Source: Buchnera aphidicola (Stegophylla sp.)
Lineage (GTDB): Bacteria > Pseudomonadota > Gammaproteobacteria > Enterobacterales > Enterobacteriaceae
Direction: 5' to 3'
Assembly (NCBI RefSeq): GCF_005080785.1
Contig: NZ_CP032998.1
Span: 264,160 to 328,159, forward strand
Length of the DNA stretch: 64,000 bases
The notes beneath the pieces were generated by a model, which was not told the origin of the DNA, ran no database searches, and saw only the letters and a list, made by a program, of their open reading frames with translations. Of this stretch, positions 40,485 through 50,780 are shown piece after piece; the stretch's first letter is position 1; every line of letters begins with the position of its first letter. A program made the translations under genes and the position numbers.

Positions 40485-43079
40485 ATGAAAAAAAAATATA
40501 TTCCAGAAATAATTGAATCTTATGTACAAAAATATTGGGATAAACATAAAACATTTCAAGTCCAAAAAAACATAAAAAAAAAAAAATATTATTGTTTATC
40601 AATGTTACCATATCCATCAGGTAGACTACATATGGGGCACGTAAGAAATTATACAATAAGTGACGTTATCGCTAGACATCAGAGAATGTTAGGAAAAAAT
40701 GTTTTACATCCCATCGGATGGGATGCATTTGGTTTACCTGCTGAAGAAGCTGCAATAAAAAATAATACTATCCCATCAAAATGGACTTATAAAAATATAA
40801 AATTTATGAAAAAACAATTAAAAAAACTTGGGTTTAGTTATGATTGGAATAGAGAAATTACAACATGTGACCCCAAATATTATCGATGGGAACAATGGTT
40901 TTTTAATAAATTATATGAAAAAAATTTAGTTTATAAAAAAAAATCACTAGTTAATTGGTGCCCTTATGATAAAACAGTACTTGCTAATGAACAAGTAAAT
41001 AATGGAAAATGTTGGAGATGCCAATCAAATATTATATTTAAATTCATCCCACAATGGTTTATTAAAATTACTAAATATGCTGAAAAATTGTTACAAGATT
41101 TAAATTTATTAAAAAAATGGCCTAAAAAAGTAATTAAAATGCAAAAAAACTGGATTGGAAAATCAAATGGATTTGAAATAAATTTCAATATTCATAATAA
41201 AAATAAAAAAATAAAAATTTATACTACGCAATTAGAAAAAATTATGGGCATGACCTATGTATCCATTTCTCCATATCATCCATTAGCTATAACAGAATCA
41301 AAAAAAAATCATAAAATTAAAAAATTCATTACAAAAATATGTTATAAAAATAAAATATTTAATAAAAATATTCATGCCAAAATATTAGGAATAAAAATTA
41401 AAAAAAATGTCCTGCATCCTATTACAAAACAAATTATTCCTATATGGATTACTAATCATTTAATATTAGAAAACAATATAAATATCACGATATCTATTCC
41501 AGCACATAACAAATATGATTGGAAATTTGCAGTAAAATATCGTATAGATATTAAAAATGTAATTTCGTCAAAAAATCCAAATATCTTACATCAAAAAAAT
41601 ACATATAAAAATTTAAATACTGAATTTTTATCAAACTCAAATCAATTTAATGGTTTAAATAATCAAATAGGATCCAAAAAAATTTTTGATACTTTACACA
41701 AAAATAATATAATAAAAAAAAAAAAAAAATATAAATTACAAGATTGGAGTATATCCAGACAAAGATATTGGGGCACACCAATACCTATGGTAAGAAAAAA
41801 AAATGGAACCATTGTACCAATATCCAATAATCAATTACCTATTACCCCACCTAAAATTAATAATATGCAAGAACTTAAAAATATTGATAATATCTACAAA
41901 AAATGGTCTAAAACAAAAATAAATAATCAATCAGTAATACGAGAAATTGATACATTTGATACTTTTATGGAATCTTCTTGGTATTATATTAGATATACCA
42001 ATCCCCATTATCATAAAGGTATGACTTGTAAAAACGACTCACAATATTGGTTACCTGTTGATCAATATATAGGAGGAATTGAACACGCTACTATGCATTT
42101 AATATATTTCAGATTTTATCATAAACTATTATATGATTTCAATCTTGTAACTTCTAAAGAACCAGTAATTCAATTATTATGTCAAGGCATGGTATTAAAT
42201 CATGCATTTTATCATATTAATGATAAAGGTCAAAAAATATGGATGGACCCAAATACAATAAAATATAAAAAAGATACAAAAGGAAATATAAAAAAAATTA
42301 TTTCTAATAATCACAAAATTATTTATTCTGGAATGATAAAAATGTCAAAATCTAAAAATAATGGAATAGAACCCGAATTAATAATCCAAAAATATGGCGC
42401 AGATACAATACGATTATTTATTATGTTTTCTGCCCCAGTAGATTCAGAATTAGAATGGAATGAATCAGGTGTTCAAGGAATGTATCGATTTTTACAAAAA
42501 CTTTGGGATATTACATATATGTATCGAAAAAATATTAAAAAAAATCAACATAACAAAATACAAAATCAAAATATAGAAAAAAAACTTCAATCTGAATTAA
42601 ATATTACAATTTTTGAAGTTTCTTATGATATAAAATATCGTCAATCTTTTCATACAGCAATATCAAAAATTATTAAATTCACAAATTCAATTTTTCATTT
42701 ATTTATAAAAAATCAAATAAATCACGATTTAATGAAAAATATATTAAATACTATTATAAAAATGCTATATCCATTTACTCCACATTTTAGTTTCATATTA
42801 TGGAAAAAATTAAAAAATAAAAATACTATCGATTATGTACCATGGCCAAAATATAACTTAAAATTCATACAAGAAAAATACAATAATATAATAATACAAA
42901 TAAATGGAAAAAAAAAAGAAATTATTACAGTTCAACATAATACTTCACAAGAAAAAATACTCAAGATCATAAAAAAAATAAATAAAATTAAGATAATACT
43001 TCAAAAATATATAATTATAAAAATAATATTTATTGAAAATAAATTAATAAATTTAATTGTACAAAATAAAAATGATTAA
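40485..43079 (+). CDS. leuS: Leucyl-tRNA synthetase with degenerate editing site
   Basis: Charges tRNA-Leu. The 864 residues (E. coli 860) keep the class I core: YPSGRLHMGHVRN near 43-55 and KMSKSKNNG near 620, plus the anticodon-binding and C-terminal domains. The CP1 editing domain (about 225-420) is present in length, but its hydrolytic site is altered: TTQLEK at 247-252 where E. coli has TTRPDT, NINITI at 331-336 where it has GTGAVM, and AHNKYD with Asn342 (E. coli GHDQRD); Asp345 remains. A 16-A tract at 41714-41729 stays in frame. Its stop overlaps the holA start. Confidence 0.96.
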   Translation: MKKKYIPEIIESYVQKYWDKHKTFQVQKNIKKKKYYCLSMLPYPSGRLHMGHVRNYTISDVIARHQRMLGKNVLHPIGWDAFGLPAEEAAIKNNTIPSKWTYKNIKFMKKQLKKLGFSYDWNREITTCDPKYYRWEQWFFNKLYEKNLVYKKKSLVNWCPYDKTVLANEQVNNGKCWRCQSNIIFKFIPQWFIKITKYAEKLLQDLNLLKKWPKKVIKMQKNWIGKSNGFEINFNIHNKNKKIKIYTTQLEKIMGMTYVSISPYHPLAITESKKNHKIKKFITKICYKNKIFNKNIHAKILGIKIKKNVLHPITKQIIPIWITNHLILENNINITISIPAHNKYDWKFAVKYRIDIKNVISSKNPNILHQKNTYKNLNTEFLSNSNQFNGLNNQIGSKKIFDTLHKNNIIKKKKKYKLQDWSISRQRYWGTPIPMVRKKNGTIVPISNNQLPITPPKINNMQELKNIDNIYKKWSKTKINNQSVIREIDTFDTFMESSWYYIRYTNPHYHKGMTCKNDSQYWLPVDQYIGGIEHATMHLIYFRFYHKLLYDFNLVTSKEPVIQLLCQGMVLNHAFYHINDKGQKIWMDPNTIKYKKDTKGNIKKIISNNHKIIYSGMIKMSKSKNNGIEPELIIQKYGADTIRLFIMFSAPVDSELEWNESGVQGMYRFLQKLWDITYMYRKNIKKNQHNKIQNQNIEKKLQSELNITIFEVSYDIKYRQSFHTAISKIIKFTNSIFHLFIKNQINHDLMKNILNTIIKMLYPFTPHFSFILWKKLKNKNTIDYVPWPKYNLKFIQEKYNNIIIQINGKKKEIITVQHNTSQEKILKIIKKINKIKIILQKYIIIKIIFIENKLINLIVQNKND

Positions 43080-44055
43080 TATTACCATCCACAATCTAGA
43101 ACAAGAATTAAAAAAAAAAATATACTTTTATCATTTTATAATAGAAAAAGAATTTGTTATTTATCAAGAAATAAAAAAAACTATATTAAATTTTTGCAAA
43201 ATAAATAATTTTTTACATACAGTTTACATAATCATACAATATAATATAGATTGGGAAAAAATATATTTTGAATATAAACAAAAAAATTTTTTTATAAAAA
43301 AAAAAATAATTATAGTAAATATAAAAAACAAAGTATTAGATTTATATACTATTCAAAAAATTCATCAAATAACCCAACACAAAAATAAAAATATAGCAAT
43401 AATATTTGAATTAAATAATTTGAATTCAAATTACAAAATACCATATCTAATAAAAATTTTTAATACCATTGATGGAATTATGATTTTAGGGAAAAAATTA
43501 AAAACACCAGAAATAAAAAAATGGATTAAAAAAAAAATAATAAATACAAATGTAAATATAAAACAAAAAACTATTCAAATATTATCCAATTATTACCAAA
43601 ATAACTTATTAATATTATCAAAAATATTAGAAATAATAAAAATAATCAGTATCAATAATGACTTAAAAACAAAAAATATTGATGAAGAAATTATTGAAAA
43701 TTTTATACAATTTAAAATTACTGACTTTATACATGAATTGTTATCTAAAAATACAATACAAGCTATAAAAATTTTAAATCACTTTAAAAAAAAAAAATAT
43801 GATAAACTATTATTAATACAAAAAATACAAACATATTTAATACATTTTGTAAAAATTCAAAACAACATGCCTCTTAATACCAAACAATATTCATCAAATA
43901 ATATAAATAAAATATTTAAAAAAAATAATTATCATATCAGAAATAAAAAATTATATAAAATTATTAATTTTTTAACTAAAATAGAAATTAAAATTAAAAA
44001 ATATAATACTAAATTATTTTGGTTTAACTTAAAAATATTAATTACTATGTTTTAA
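43072..44055 (+). CDS. holA: DNA polymerase III subunit delta
   Basis: Clamp-loader subunit that opens the beta clamp. The start at 43072 (MINITIHNLEQELKKK) is chosen to match E. coli MIRLYPEQLRAQLNEG and overlaps the leuS stop; an in-frame ATG at 43057 would add five residues. The 327 residues run colinear with the E. coli protein at low identity, including the clamp-contacting N-terminal region and the collar domain, with strong Lys/Ile/Asn drift. lptE, normally between leuS and holA, is missing. Confidence 0.85.
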   Translation: MINITIHNLEQELKKKIYFYHFIIEKEFVIYQEIKKTILNFCKINNFLHTVYIIIQYNIDWEKIYFEYKQKNFFIKKKIIIVNIKNKVLDLYTIQKIHQITQHKNKNIAIIFELNNLNSNYKIPYLIKIFNTIDGIMILGKKLKTPEIKKWIKKKIINTNVNIKQKTIQILSNYYQNNLLILSKILEIIKIISINNDLKTKNIDEEIIENFIQFKITDFIHELLSKNTIQAIKILNHFKKKKYDKLLLIQKIQTYLIHFVKIQNNMPLNTKQYSSNNINKIFKKNNYHIRNKKLYKIINFLTKIEIKIKKYNTKLFWFNLKILITMF

Positions 44056-44134
44056 AAATATTACATATTTATATGCAATAATATTTATTAAATATAATAT
44101 TAATAATATCAAATTTATCATAAATAAAAAAAAT

Positions 44135-44356
44135 ATGCTTCTTAAAATATTAAATTTAACACATTTAAGATGTCCAGATACTATTATAGTAATTCGAAAA
44201 AATATTAGAAATATACAATATGGAGAAAAAATACTTATCCTATCAAATGATATTTCCACTACTTGGGACATACCTTTATTATGTAATTGTATGAATTATA
44301 CTTTATTAAAAAAAAATACTCACCAAAAACCATATCAATTTTTAATTAAAAAATAA
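44135..44356 (+). CDS. tusA: Sulfur carrier protein TusA
   Basis: Carries persulfide sulfur from IscS toward 2-thiouridine in tRNA wobble positions. The 73 residues match E. coli TusA: active Cys in LRCPD (near 14), PGETLLIIADD-like YGEKILILSND, TTWDIPLLC and PYQFLIKK at the end. The second Pro of the CPxP motif is Thr-Ile here. tusE is also retained at 52778. Confidence 0.92.
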   Translation: MLLKILNLTHLRCPDTIIVIRKNIRNIQYGEKILILSNDISTTWDIPLLCNCMNYTLLKKNTHQKPYQFLIKK

Positions 44357-44389
44357 AAATTAAACTATTTATATCAAAATTTCGTTATA

Positions 44390-45505
44390 TTATCGTAACA
44401 AAATCATTAACATTCTACGTATTGGTTCTGCAGCACCCCATAATAATTGATCACCTACAGTAAATATTGATAAATATTTAGAACCTATATTTAACATTCT
44501 AATCCGTCCAACAGCTATATCTAATGTTCCTGTAACAGATACTGGGGTTAAACCATCTATAGTAGATTGAAAATCATTAGGAATAATTTTAATCCAATCA
44601 TTATGTGCTTTTAAAATGTTCGTAATTTCAGAAACAGATATATTTTTTTTTAGTTTAATAATAAATGATTGACTGTGACAACGTAATGCTCCAACTCGAA
44701 CACAAGTCCCATCAACTGGAATAATATTTTTCAAATTTAATATTTTATTCATTTCTTGTTGTACTTTCCATTCTTCACGAGTTTGACCATTTTGCATACC
44801 CATATCAATCCAAGGTAATACATTACCAGCTAAAGGAACATGAAAAAATTTTTTAGGACATTGACCATAACGTAAACAATCAGAAACTTTTTTTTCTATT
44901 TCTAATACACTATTCATTTCTAATGCTAAATCATAAGAAACAACATTATATAAATATCCCATTTGGTGTAATAATTCTATAACATTTTTTGATCCAGCAC
45001 CAGATGCTGCTTGATACGTAGAAAATATAATATTTTCTACTAATTTACTTTTCAATAATCCCCCTAATGCCATAAGCATTAAACTTACCGTACAATTACC
45101 ACCAACAAACGTTTTAATCCCTTTTTCAATAGAATCATTTATTAATTTAATATTTATAGGATCTAATACTATAATTGAATCATTTTCCATTCGTAAAGTA
45201 GATGCTGCATCTATCCAATATCCTAACCATCCAACAGACCGTAACTGATTATAAATTATATTAGTATAATCTCCTCCTTGACATGTAATAATAATATCCA
45301 TTTTTTGTAGATCTACAATATTATAAGCATCTTGTAAAATATGTTTCTTAGAAAAATTTAAAAAATTAGGTGCATATTTTCCCACTTGTGATGTTGAAAA
45401 AAACACTGGATTAATATTCAAAAAATTATTTTCTTCAATCATTCTTGATATTAATACAGATCCCACCATACCTCTCCAACCAACAAACCCAACAAATTTT
45501 TTCAT
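44390..45505 (-). CDS. asd: Aspartate-semialdehyde dehydrogenase
   Basis: Makes aspartate semialdehyde, the branch point to lysine/DAP, threonine and methionine. The 371 residues are full length (E. coli 367): NADP-binding VGWRGMVGSVL at the N-terminus, active Cys138 in GGNCTVSLML, and RVGALRCHSQSF with the catalytic His. Convergent with tusA. Confidence 0.97.
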   Translation of the reverse strand: MKKFVGFVGWRGMVGSVLISRMIEENNFLNINPVFFSTSQVGKYAPNFLNFSKKHILQDAYNIVDLQKMDIIITCQGGDYTNIIYNQLRSVGWLGYWIDAASTLRMENDSIIVLDPINIKLINDSIEKGIKTFVGGNCTVSLMLMALGGLLKSKLVENIIFSTYQAASGAGSKNVIELLHQMGYLYNVVSYDLALEMNSVLEIEKKVSDCLRYGQCPKKFFHVPLAGNVLPWIDMGMQNGQTREEWKVQQEMNKILNLKNIIPVDGTCVRVGALRCHSQSFIIKLKKNISVSEITNILKAHNDWIKIIPNDFQSTIDGLTPVSVTGTLDIAVGRIRMLNIGSKYLSIFTVGDQLLWGAAEPIRRMLMILLR

Positions 45506-45705
45506 AATAATTTATTACGAATATTTTATTTTAAAAAAATAATTATAATTTCAAATAAATAATATTCGTTCCTTATAGTTTCATAAATAAAATTTAATAA
45601 TTAATTTTATAATATACAAAATATATATTATTATAATATATTATCCAAGTATTTTATATAAATAATATATATTTCTAAAATAAAAATATACAAAAAGGAA
45701 AAAAA

Positions 45706-46296
45706 ATGAATGAAATTATTTCTACGACTATATTATTAATACTAATTATGGATCCATTAGGTAATCTACCAATTTTTATGTCAGTATTAAAACATTTACA
45801 TCCTAAAAGACGTGTTATAGTTTTAATGAGAGAAATGATAATTGCTTTAATAATCATGGTATTATTTTTACTTGTTGGAGAAAAAACATTATCATTACTT
45901 GATTTAAAATCTGAAACAGTATCAATTTCTGGAGGTATTATATTATTTTTAATAGCAATTAAAATGATATTTCCAAATATGAAAGAAAATGAAGAATTAA
46001 TGAACCAATCTGAACCTTTTCTAGTTCCTTTAGCTATTCCATTAGTTGCAGGACCATCGTTATTAGCAACATTAATGTTATTGTCACATCAATATTCACA
46101 TCAAGTCAGTTCGTTATTAATATCATTATTATTGGCTTGGGGATCAACAATGATGATTTTATTATCATCAGGAACATTTTTAAAATTTTTAGGTACTAAT
46201 GGAGTACATGCTTTAGAACGACTTATGGGTTTAATATTAATTATGTTATCAACACAAATGTTTTTAGATGGAATGACTGCATGGTTTAAAATATAA
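45706..46296 (+). CDS. yhgN: MarC-family integral membrane protein (YhgN-like)
   Basis: Six-helix inner-membrane protein of unproven function. The 196 residues are almost wholly hydrophobic, with LILIMDPLGNLPIFMS near 10-25, LFLIAIKMIFP, VPLAIPLVAGPSLLATLML and ERLMGLILIMLSTQMFLDG, which align with E. coli YhgN. It neighbours asd, as in E. coli. AAAGGA precedes the start. Not a proven transporter; the MarC multiple-antibiotic-resistance name is historical. Confidence 0.9.
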   Translation: MNEIISTTILLILIMDPLGNLPIFMSVLKHLHPKRRVIVLMREMIIALIIMVLFLLVGEKTLSLLDLKSETVSISGGIILFLIAIKMIFPNMKENEELMNQSEPFLVPLAIPLVAGPSLLATLMLLSHQYSHQVSSLLISLLLAWGSTMMILLSSGTFLKFLGTNGVHALERLMGLILIMLSTQMFLDGMTAWFKI

Positions 46297-46315
46297 AACA
46301 AATTAAATTTCAACG

Positions 46316-46332
46316 ATCAACATATTGTTGAT
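46316..46332 (+). terminator. Short hairpin after the marC-family gene
   Basis: Perfect 7-bp inverted repeat ATCAACA-TAT-TGTTGAT, about 20 bases after the stop. No T run follows, so terminator function is uncertain. Confidence 0.4.
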
Positions 46333-46511
46333 AACAATAGAAGTATTATGTAAAATGTATTTAAAAATAATAAACAATATTACATAATAATTATATAATA
46401 ATTTTATTAATATAATATACAATAAAATATACTATTTTATATAATACATTCTTTTAAATTAAATATTAAATATAAAATAACATTATATGAATATAAATAT
46501 AGTAAAAAAAA

Positions 46512-47708
46512 ATGAAAATCAAAAATATGCTTCATATGAACGAATTAAATTTAAAAAATAAAAAAGTTTTAATACGAGTTGATTTCAATGTTCCAATAGT
46601 AAACAATAAAATCATGTCTGATATGCGAATTCAAGCAAGTATACCTACGATTCAATTAGCATTAAAAAATCATGCAAAAGTAATAGTTATGTCACATTTA
46701 GGAAGACCAAAAGAAGGAAAATATCAAAAACAATTCTCTTTATTACCAATATTTCAATATTTAAAAAAAATATTTAATAAAACAAAAATATATTTTTCTA
46801 ATAATCTTAATAAAATACAAATAAATTCAGGAGAACTATTAATATTAGAAAATGTTAGATTTAACATAGGAGAAAAAAATAATGACATTTCTTTATCACA
46901 AAAATACGCTTCTTTATGTGACATTTTTGTTATGGATGCTTTTGGAAGTGCTCACAGAAAAGAATCATCCACATTCGGTATAGGAATGTTTACAAAAATT
47001 GCTTGTGCTGGACCTTTATTAATTTCAGAAATTAAAAAATTAAGTATTGTTTTAAAAAATCCTGAAAGGCCTATGATTTCTATAGTAGGAGGATCAAAAA
47101 TATCAACCAAATTTAAATTAATTCAATCATTAGCTAAACTTTCAGATACAGTAATAGTAGGAGGTGGAATTGCAAATACTTTTTTAGCTATTGATTATAA
47201 CATTGGAAAATCTCTTTATGAACCTAAATTTATAGATATGGCAAAAAAAATCAAACATCAATATAACATTATTATACCTATTGATTCCAGAGTAGGAACA
47301 AATTTTTCAACAAAATCATCAGCAATTGTTAAAAAACCATTTGAAATCCATAATAATGAAGAAATTATGGATTTAGGTGACAAAAGTATTGAAAATATGA
47401 CAAAAATCATTAAAAAAGCAAAAACAATTTTATGGAATGGACCAGTAGGAGTATTTGAATTTCCTAAATTTAGTATAGGAACTAAAAAATTAGCAACAAG
47501 TATTGCTAATAGTAAAGCATTTTCTATAGCAGGAGGAGGAGAAACAATATCTGTTATTAACATGTTTAATATTCAAAATAAAATATCTTATATATCTACT
47601 GGAGGAGGAGCATTTTTAGAATTTATAGAAAAAAACACATTATCTTCTATACATATGTTAGAAATATCCAAAAAAAAATATAATCTAAAAAATAATAAAA
47701 TCATTTAA
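46512..47708 (+). CDS. pgk: Phosphoglycerate kinase
   Basis: ATP-forming step of glycolysis. The 398 residues are full length: substrate-binding RVDFNVP near 22, SHLGRP near 62, the GGSKISTK lid, GGGIANTFL, WNGPVGVFE and GGGETISVI nucleotide-binding motif near the C-terminus. An in-frame ATG five codons on (46527) is an equally plausible start. Followed closely by fbaA, the E. coli pgk-fbaA order; epd is missing upstream. Confidence 0.97.
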   Translation: MKIKNMLHMNELNLKNKKVLIRVDFNVPIVNNKIMSDMRIQASIPTIQLALKNHAKVIVMSHLGRPKEGKYQKQFSLLPIFQYLKKIFNKTKIYFSNNLNKIQINSGELLILENVRFNIGEKNNDISLSQKYASLCDIFVMDAFGSAHRKESSTFGIGMFTKIACAGPLLISEIKKLSIVLKNPERPMISIVGGSKISTKFKLIQSLAKLSDTVIVGGGIANTFLAIDYNIGKSLYEPKFIDMAKKIKHQYNIIIPIDSRVGTNFSTKSSAIVKKPFEIHNNEEIMDLGDKSIENMTKIIKKAKTILWNGPVGVFEFPKFSIGTKKLATSIANSKAFSIAGGGETISVINMFNIQNKISYISTGGGAFLEFIEKNTLSSIHMLEISKKKYNLKNNKII

Positions 47709-47736
47709 AAATAAAAAATATTATTTAGGAAAATAA

Positions 47737-48816
47737 ATGGAAAAAAAATTAAATTTTATAAAACCCGGAATAATTTTTGGAAAAGATATTCAAAAAATAT
47801 TTCAATTAGCAAAAAGTAATAATTTTGCAATACCAGCAATTAATTGTATTAATATTGATTCTATAAATAGTGTTTTAGAAACTGCATCAAACATGAAAGC
47901 ACCTGTAATTATACAATTCTCATACGGAGGATCGTCATTCTTTTCTGGAATAGGATTACAATCTTCTTCTCCAAAAAAAGAAATATTAGGTTCTTTATCA
48001 GGAGCTCAACATGTTCATTTACTTGCTAAACATTATGGTGTACCTGTAATACTACATACAGACCATTGTTATAAAAATACACTATCATGGATTGATGGAT
48101 TATTAGAAAAAGGAGAAAAAAATTTTATTCAAAAAGGATATCCAATCTTTTCATCACATATGATAGATTTATCCCAAGAAAAGTTAAAATCAAATATAGA
48201 AATATGTACCAAATATTTACAAAAAATGAGTAAAATAAATATGTTTTTAGAAATTGAATTAGGTTGTACAGGAGGTGAAGAAGATGGGGTAAATAATTGT
48301 AATATAGATTCTTCTTTATTATATACTACTCCTCAAGAAGTACAATATGCATATGAAAAATTAATACAAATTAGTCCAAATTTTACTATTGCTGCTTCTT
48401 TTGGAAATGTACATGGAGTATATCAACCAGGAAATATATCTTTAAAACCTAAAATACTTAAAAAATCACAAAAATATACAAAAAAACAAAATAATTTAAC
48501 AAATTCTCATCCTATCAATTTCGTTTTTCATGGAGGATCAGGATCATCAATATCCGATATCCAAGAATCTATTCAATATGGAGTAGTTAAAATGAATATT
48601 GATACAGATATACAATGGGCATCTTGGTCAGGAATTTATAAATATTACAAAAAAAACAAATTGTATTTACAAAGTCAATTAGGTAATCCAAAAGGAATAC
48701 ACCAACCAAATAAACAATATTATGATCCTAGATCTTGGATAAGATCATCACAAATTTCTATATGTTGTCAATTAAAAAAAATATTTAAACAACTCAATTG
48801 TTATAACTTAATTTAA
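47737..48816 (+). CDS. fbaA: Class II fructose-bisphosphate aldolase
   Basis: Zinc-dependent aldolase of glycolysis/gluconeogenesis. The 359 residues match E. coli FbaA in length, with AINCINIDSINSVLE, HTDHCYKN (catalytic Asp/zinc His near 109-112), ELGCTGGEEDGV, FGNVHGVYQPGN and FHGGSGSS. AGGAAA precedes the ATG; 29 bases after pgk. Confidence 0.97.
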   Translation: MEKKLNFIKPGIIFGKDIQKIFQLAKSNNFAIPAINCINIDSINSVLETASNMKAPVIIQFSYGGSSFFSGIGLQSSSPKKEILGSLSGAQHVHLLAKHYGVPVILHTDHCYKNTLSWIDGLLEKGEKNFIQKGYPIFSSHMIDLSQEKLKSNIEICTKYLQKMSKINMFLEIELGCTGGEEDGVNNCNIDSSLLYTTPQEVQYAYEKLIQISPNFTIAASFGNVHGVYQPGNISLKPKILKKSQKYTKKQNNLTNSHPINFVFHGGSGSSISDIQESIQYGVVKMNIDTDIQWASWSGIYKYYKKNKLYLQSQLGNPKGIHQPNKQYYDPRSWIRSSQISICCQLKKIFKQLNCYNLI

Positions 48817-48946
48817 AGATAATATAAAAAATTTTATTAATTTTATCATATATATGCGTATTAAATAATAATTTACATTTTTAAGATATTAGTTTAAATT
48901 TAAAACATTCTCATATAATTATTTCTACTTAATGCTGGAAAAAAAA

Positions 48947-49801
48947 ATGCACGAATTAAACGTAATTAATAATATTAATTATGTTGGCAATTGGATCGTT
49001 CATAATCGAATTATATTTTTAAATAATCATATGATCAATATTATTTTCGCAATTACGATAATGATATTAGGCTTTATTATTGCTAAAATATTATCTATAG
49101 GAATTAAAACAGTACTTTCATCTAAACATATCGATACTACAATATCAGAATTTCTTTCTACTTTATCAAAATATATAATTATCACATGTTCAACAATTAC
49201 ATCTTTAAGTTATATAGGTGTTCAAACAACATCGGTTATTGCCATATTAGGAGCAGCTGGCATGGCAATAGGATTAGCATTACAAGGATCATTATCAAAT
49301 TTTTCGTCCGGAATATTATTAATTCTTCTCAGTCCATTAAGAACAGGAGAATATGTCGTTTTAGGAAAAGCTACAGGAACAGTATTAAATATACATATAT
49401 TTTATACAACACTACGTACATTAGATGGTAAAATTATTATCGTTCCTAATAATAAAATTACTTCTAATAATATTATTAATTATTCGAGAGAACCATATCG
49501 AAGAAACGAATTTGTTATTCATATCCCATATAATGCTAATGTAGATACTGTAATTCAAATCCTAAAAAAAGTTATTCATGAAGAACCTAAAATTATACAA
49601 GAAAAAGATATTATCATTGGATTAAGTAAATTTGATTCATATGCAATGAGGTTTATTATTCGATGTTGGAGTAATACAAACGACTTAAACACAGTATATT
49701 GGGATGTAATGTCTAAAATTAAAAAAGCCTTAGATGATAATAAAATTACTATATCTTATTCCGTATTAAATATAAATGTTATAAAAAATAAAAAAATATA
49801 A
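48947..49801 (+). CDS. mscS: Small-conductance mechanosensitive channel MscS
   Basis: Opens under membrane tension to release solutes in osmotic downshock. The start at 48947 matches E. coli (MHELNVINNINYVGNW); an upstream in-frame ATG at 48932 adds five residues. The 284 residues have three membrane helices, the pore helix GAAGMAIGLALQGSLSN (gate Leu105 equivalent is Met, Leu109 equivalent kept) and the cytoplasmic beta and alpha/beta domains (SREPYRRNEFVI). pgk-fbaA-mscS is the E. coli order. A release valve would matter if the cell wall is reduced. Confidence 0.95.
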   Translation: MHELNVINNINYVGNWIVHNRIIFLNNHMINIIFAITIMILGFIIAKILSIGIKTVLSSKHIDTTISEFLSTLSKYIIITCSTITSLSYIGVQTTSVIAILGAAGMAIGLALQGSLSNFSSGILLILLSPLRTGEYVVLGKATGTVLNIHIFYTTLRTLDGKIIIVPNNKITSNNIINYSREPYRRNEFVIHIPYNANVDTVIQILKKVIHEEPKIIQEKDIIIGLSKFDSYAMRFIIRCWSNTNDLNTVYWDVMSKIKKALDDNKITISYSVLNINVIKNKKI

Positions 49802-49970
49802 AAAAATCTGTTCAAAAATATAAAAAATATTTTATTTCTATTATATAATAAAAAACTTTACTTTACTATAAGTTATAAAAATATAAATATCACCCTATAA
49901 ATTTTAAAATAATAAAAATATTTAAAAAATATAAAAATAATTTTTTATATTTTATTATATACATTTTATT

Positions 49971-50044
<74 letters not shown>

Positions 50045-50192
50045 ATTAATAATAATATAATATTTTTATACAAAAAGCAATACTAAAAAAAAAAAATATA
50101 TTATTATTTTATAAAAATGTATAAAATAAAATACTTAGTCAAAATTATTATAAAATAATATTAATATATTTAATAATATCAGGATAAATGTC

Positions 50193-50717
50193 ATGAATGA
50201 TCATAATACATATTTTAATAAAAAAAATATAAAAGTTATCGAAGGAAAAATGATAACACAAAAATCAAAAATAGCAATTATTATTCCAAGATTTAATAAT
50301 TTTATTAATCAACATTTATTAACAGGTTCTATTGATATATTAACAAGAATTGGAGAAGTATCTAACAAAAATATTACAATTATCAAAGTACCAGGAGCCT
50401 ATGAAATTCCTGTCATTGCAAATATTATATCTCAGAAACAATATTATCATGGTATTATAGCATTAGGAACCATTATCAAAGGTGAAACAATTCATTTTGA
50501 AAATATATCAAATGAAGTAAGTTCTAAATTATCAGATATTAGTATTAAAAATAATATTCCTATTACATTAGGTATATTAATGATTAATAATATTGAACAA
50601 GCAATTCATCGATCAGGAACTAAATTAGGAAATAAAGGTAGTGAAGCAGCATTAGCAATATTAGAAATGATAAATGTTATAAAACAATTAAAAAATGAAT
50701 CATATTATACAAAATAA
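50193..50717 (+). CDS. ribE: 6,7-dimethyl-8-ribityllumazine synthase
   Basis: Penultimate step of riboflavin synthesis (ribE in E. coli, also called ribH). The 174 residues align with E. coli: IIIPRFNNFINQHLL near 29, VPGAYEIPV, ALGTIIKGETIHFEN with the catalytic His, HRSGTKLGNKGSEAA. The first 15-20 residues extend beyond the E. coli start, so a later Met (MITQKSKIAII) may be used. It precedes ribD, the reverse of E. coli's ribD-ribE. Confidence 0.94.
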   Translation: MNDHNTYFNKKNIKVIEGKMITQKSKIAIIIPRFNNFINQHLLTGSIDILTRIGEVSNKNITIIKVPGAYEIPVIANIISQKQYYHGIIALGTIIKGETIHFENISNEVSSKLSDISIKNNIPITLGILMINNIEQAIHRSGTKLGNKGSEAALAILEMINVIKQLKNESYYTK

Positions 50718-50780
50718 TCAAAGATATAATTGTATAATAAAATTATAATCGTCTTTACATAAATATATAATTGTCTATAT

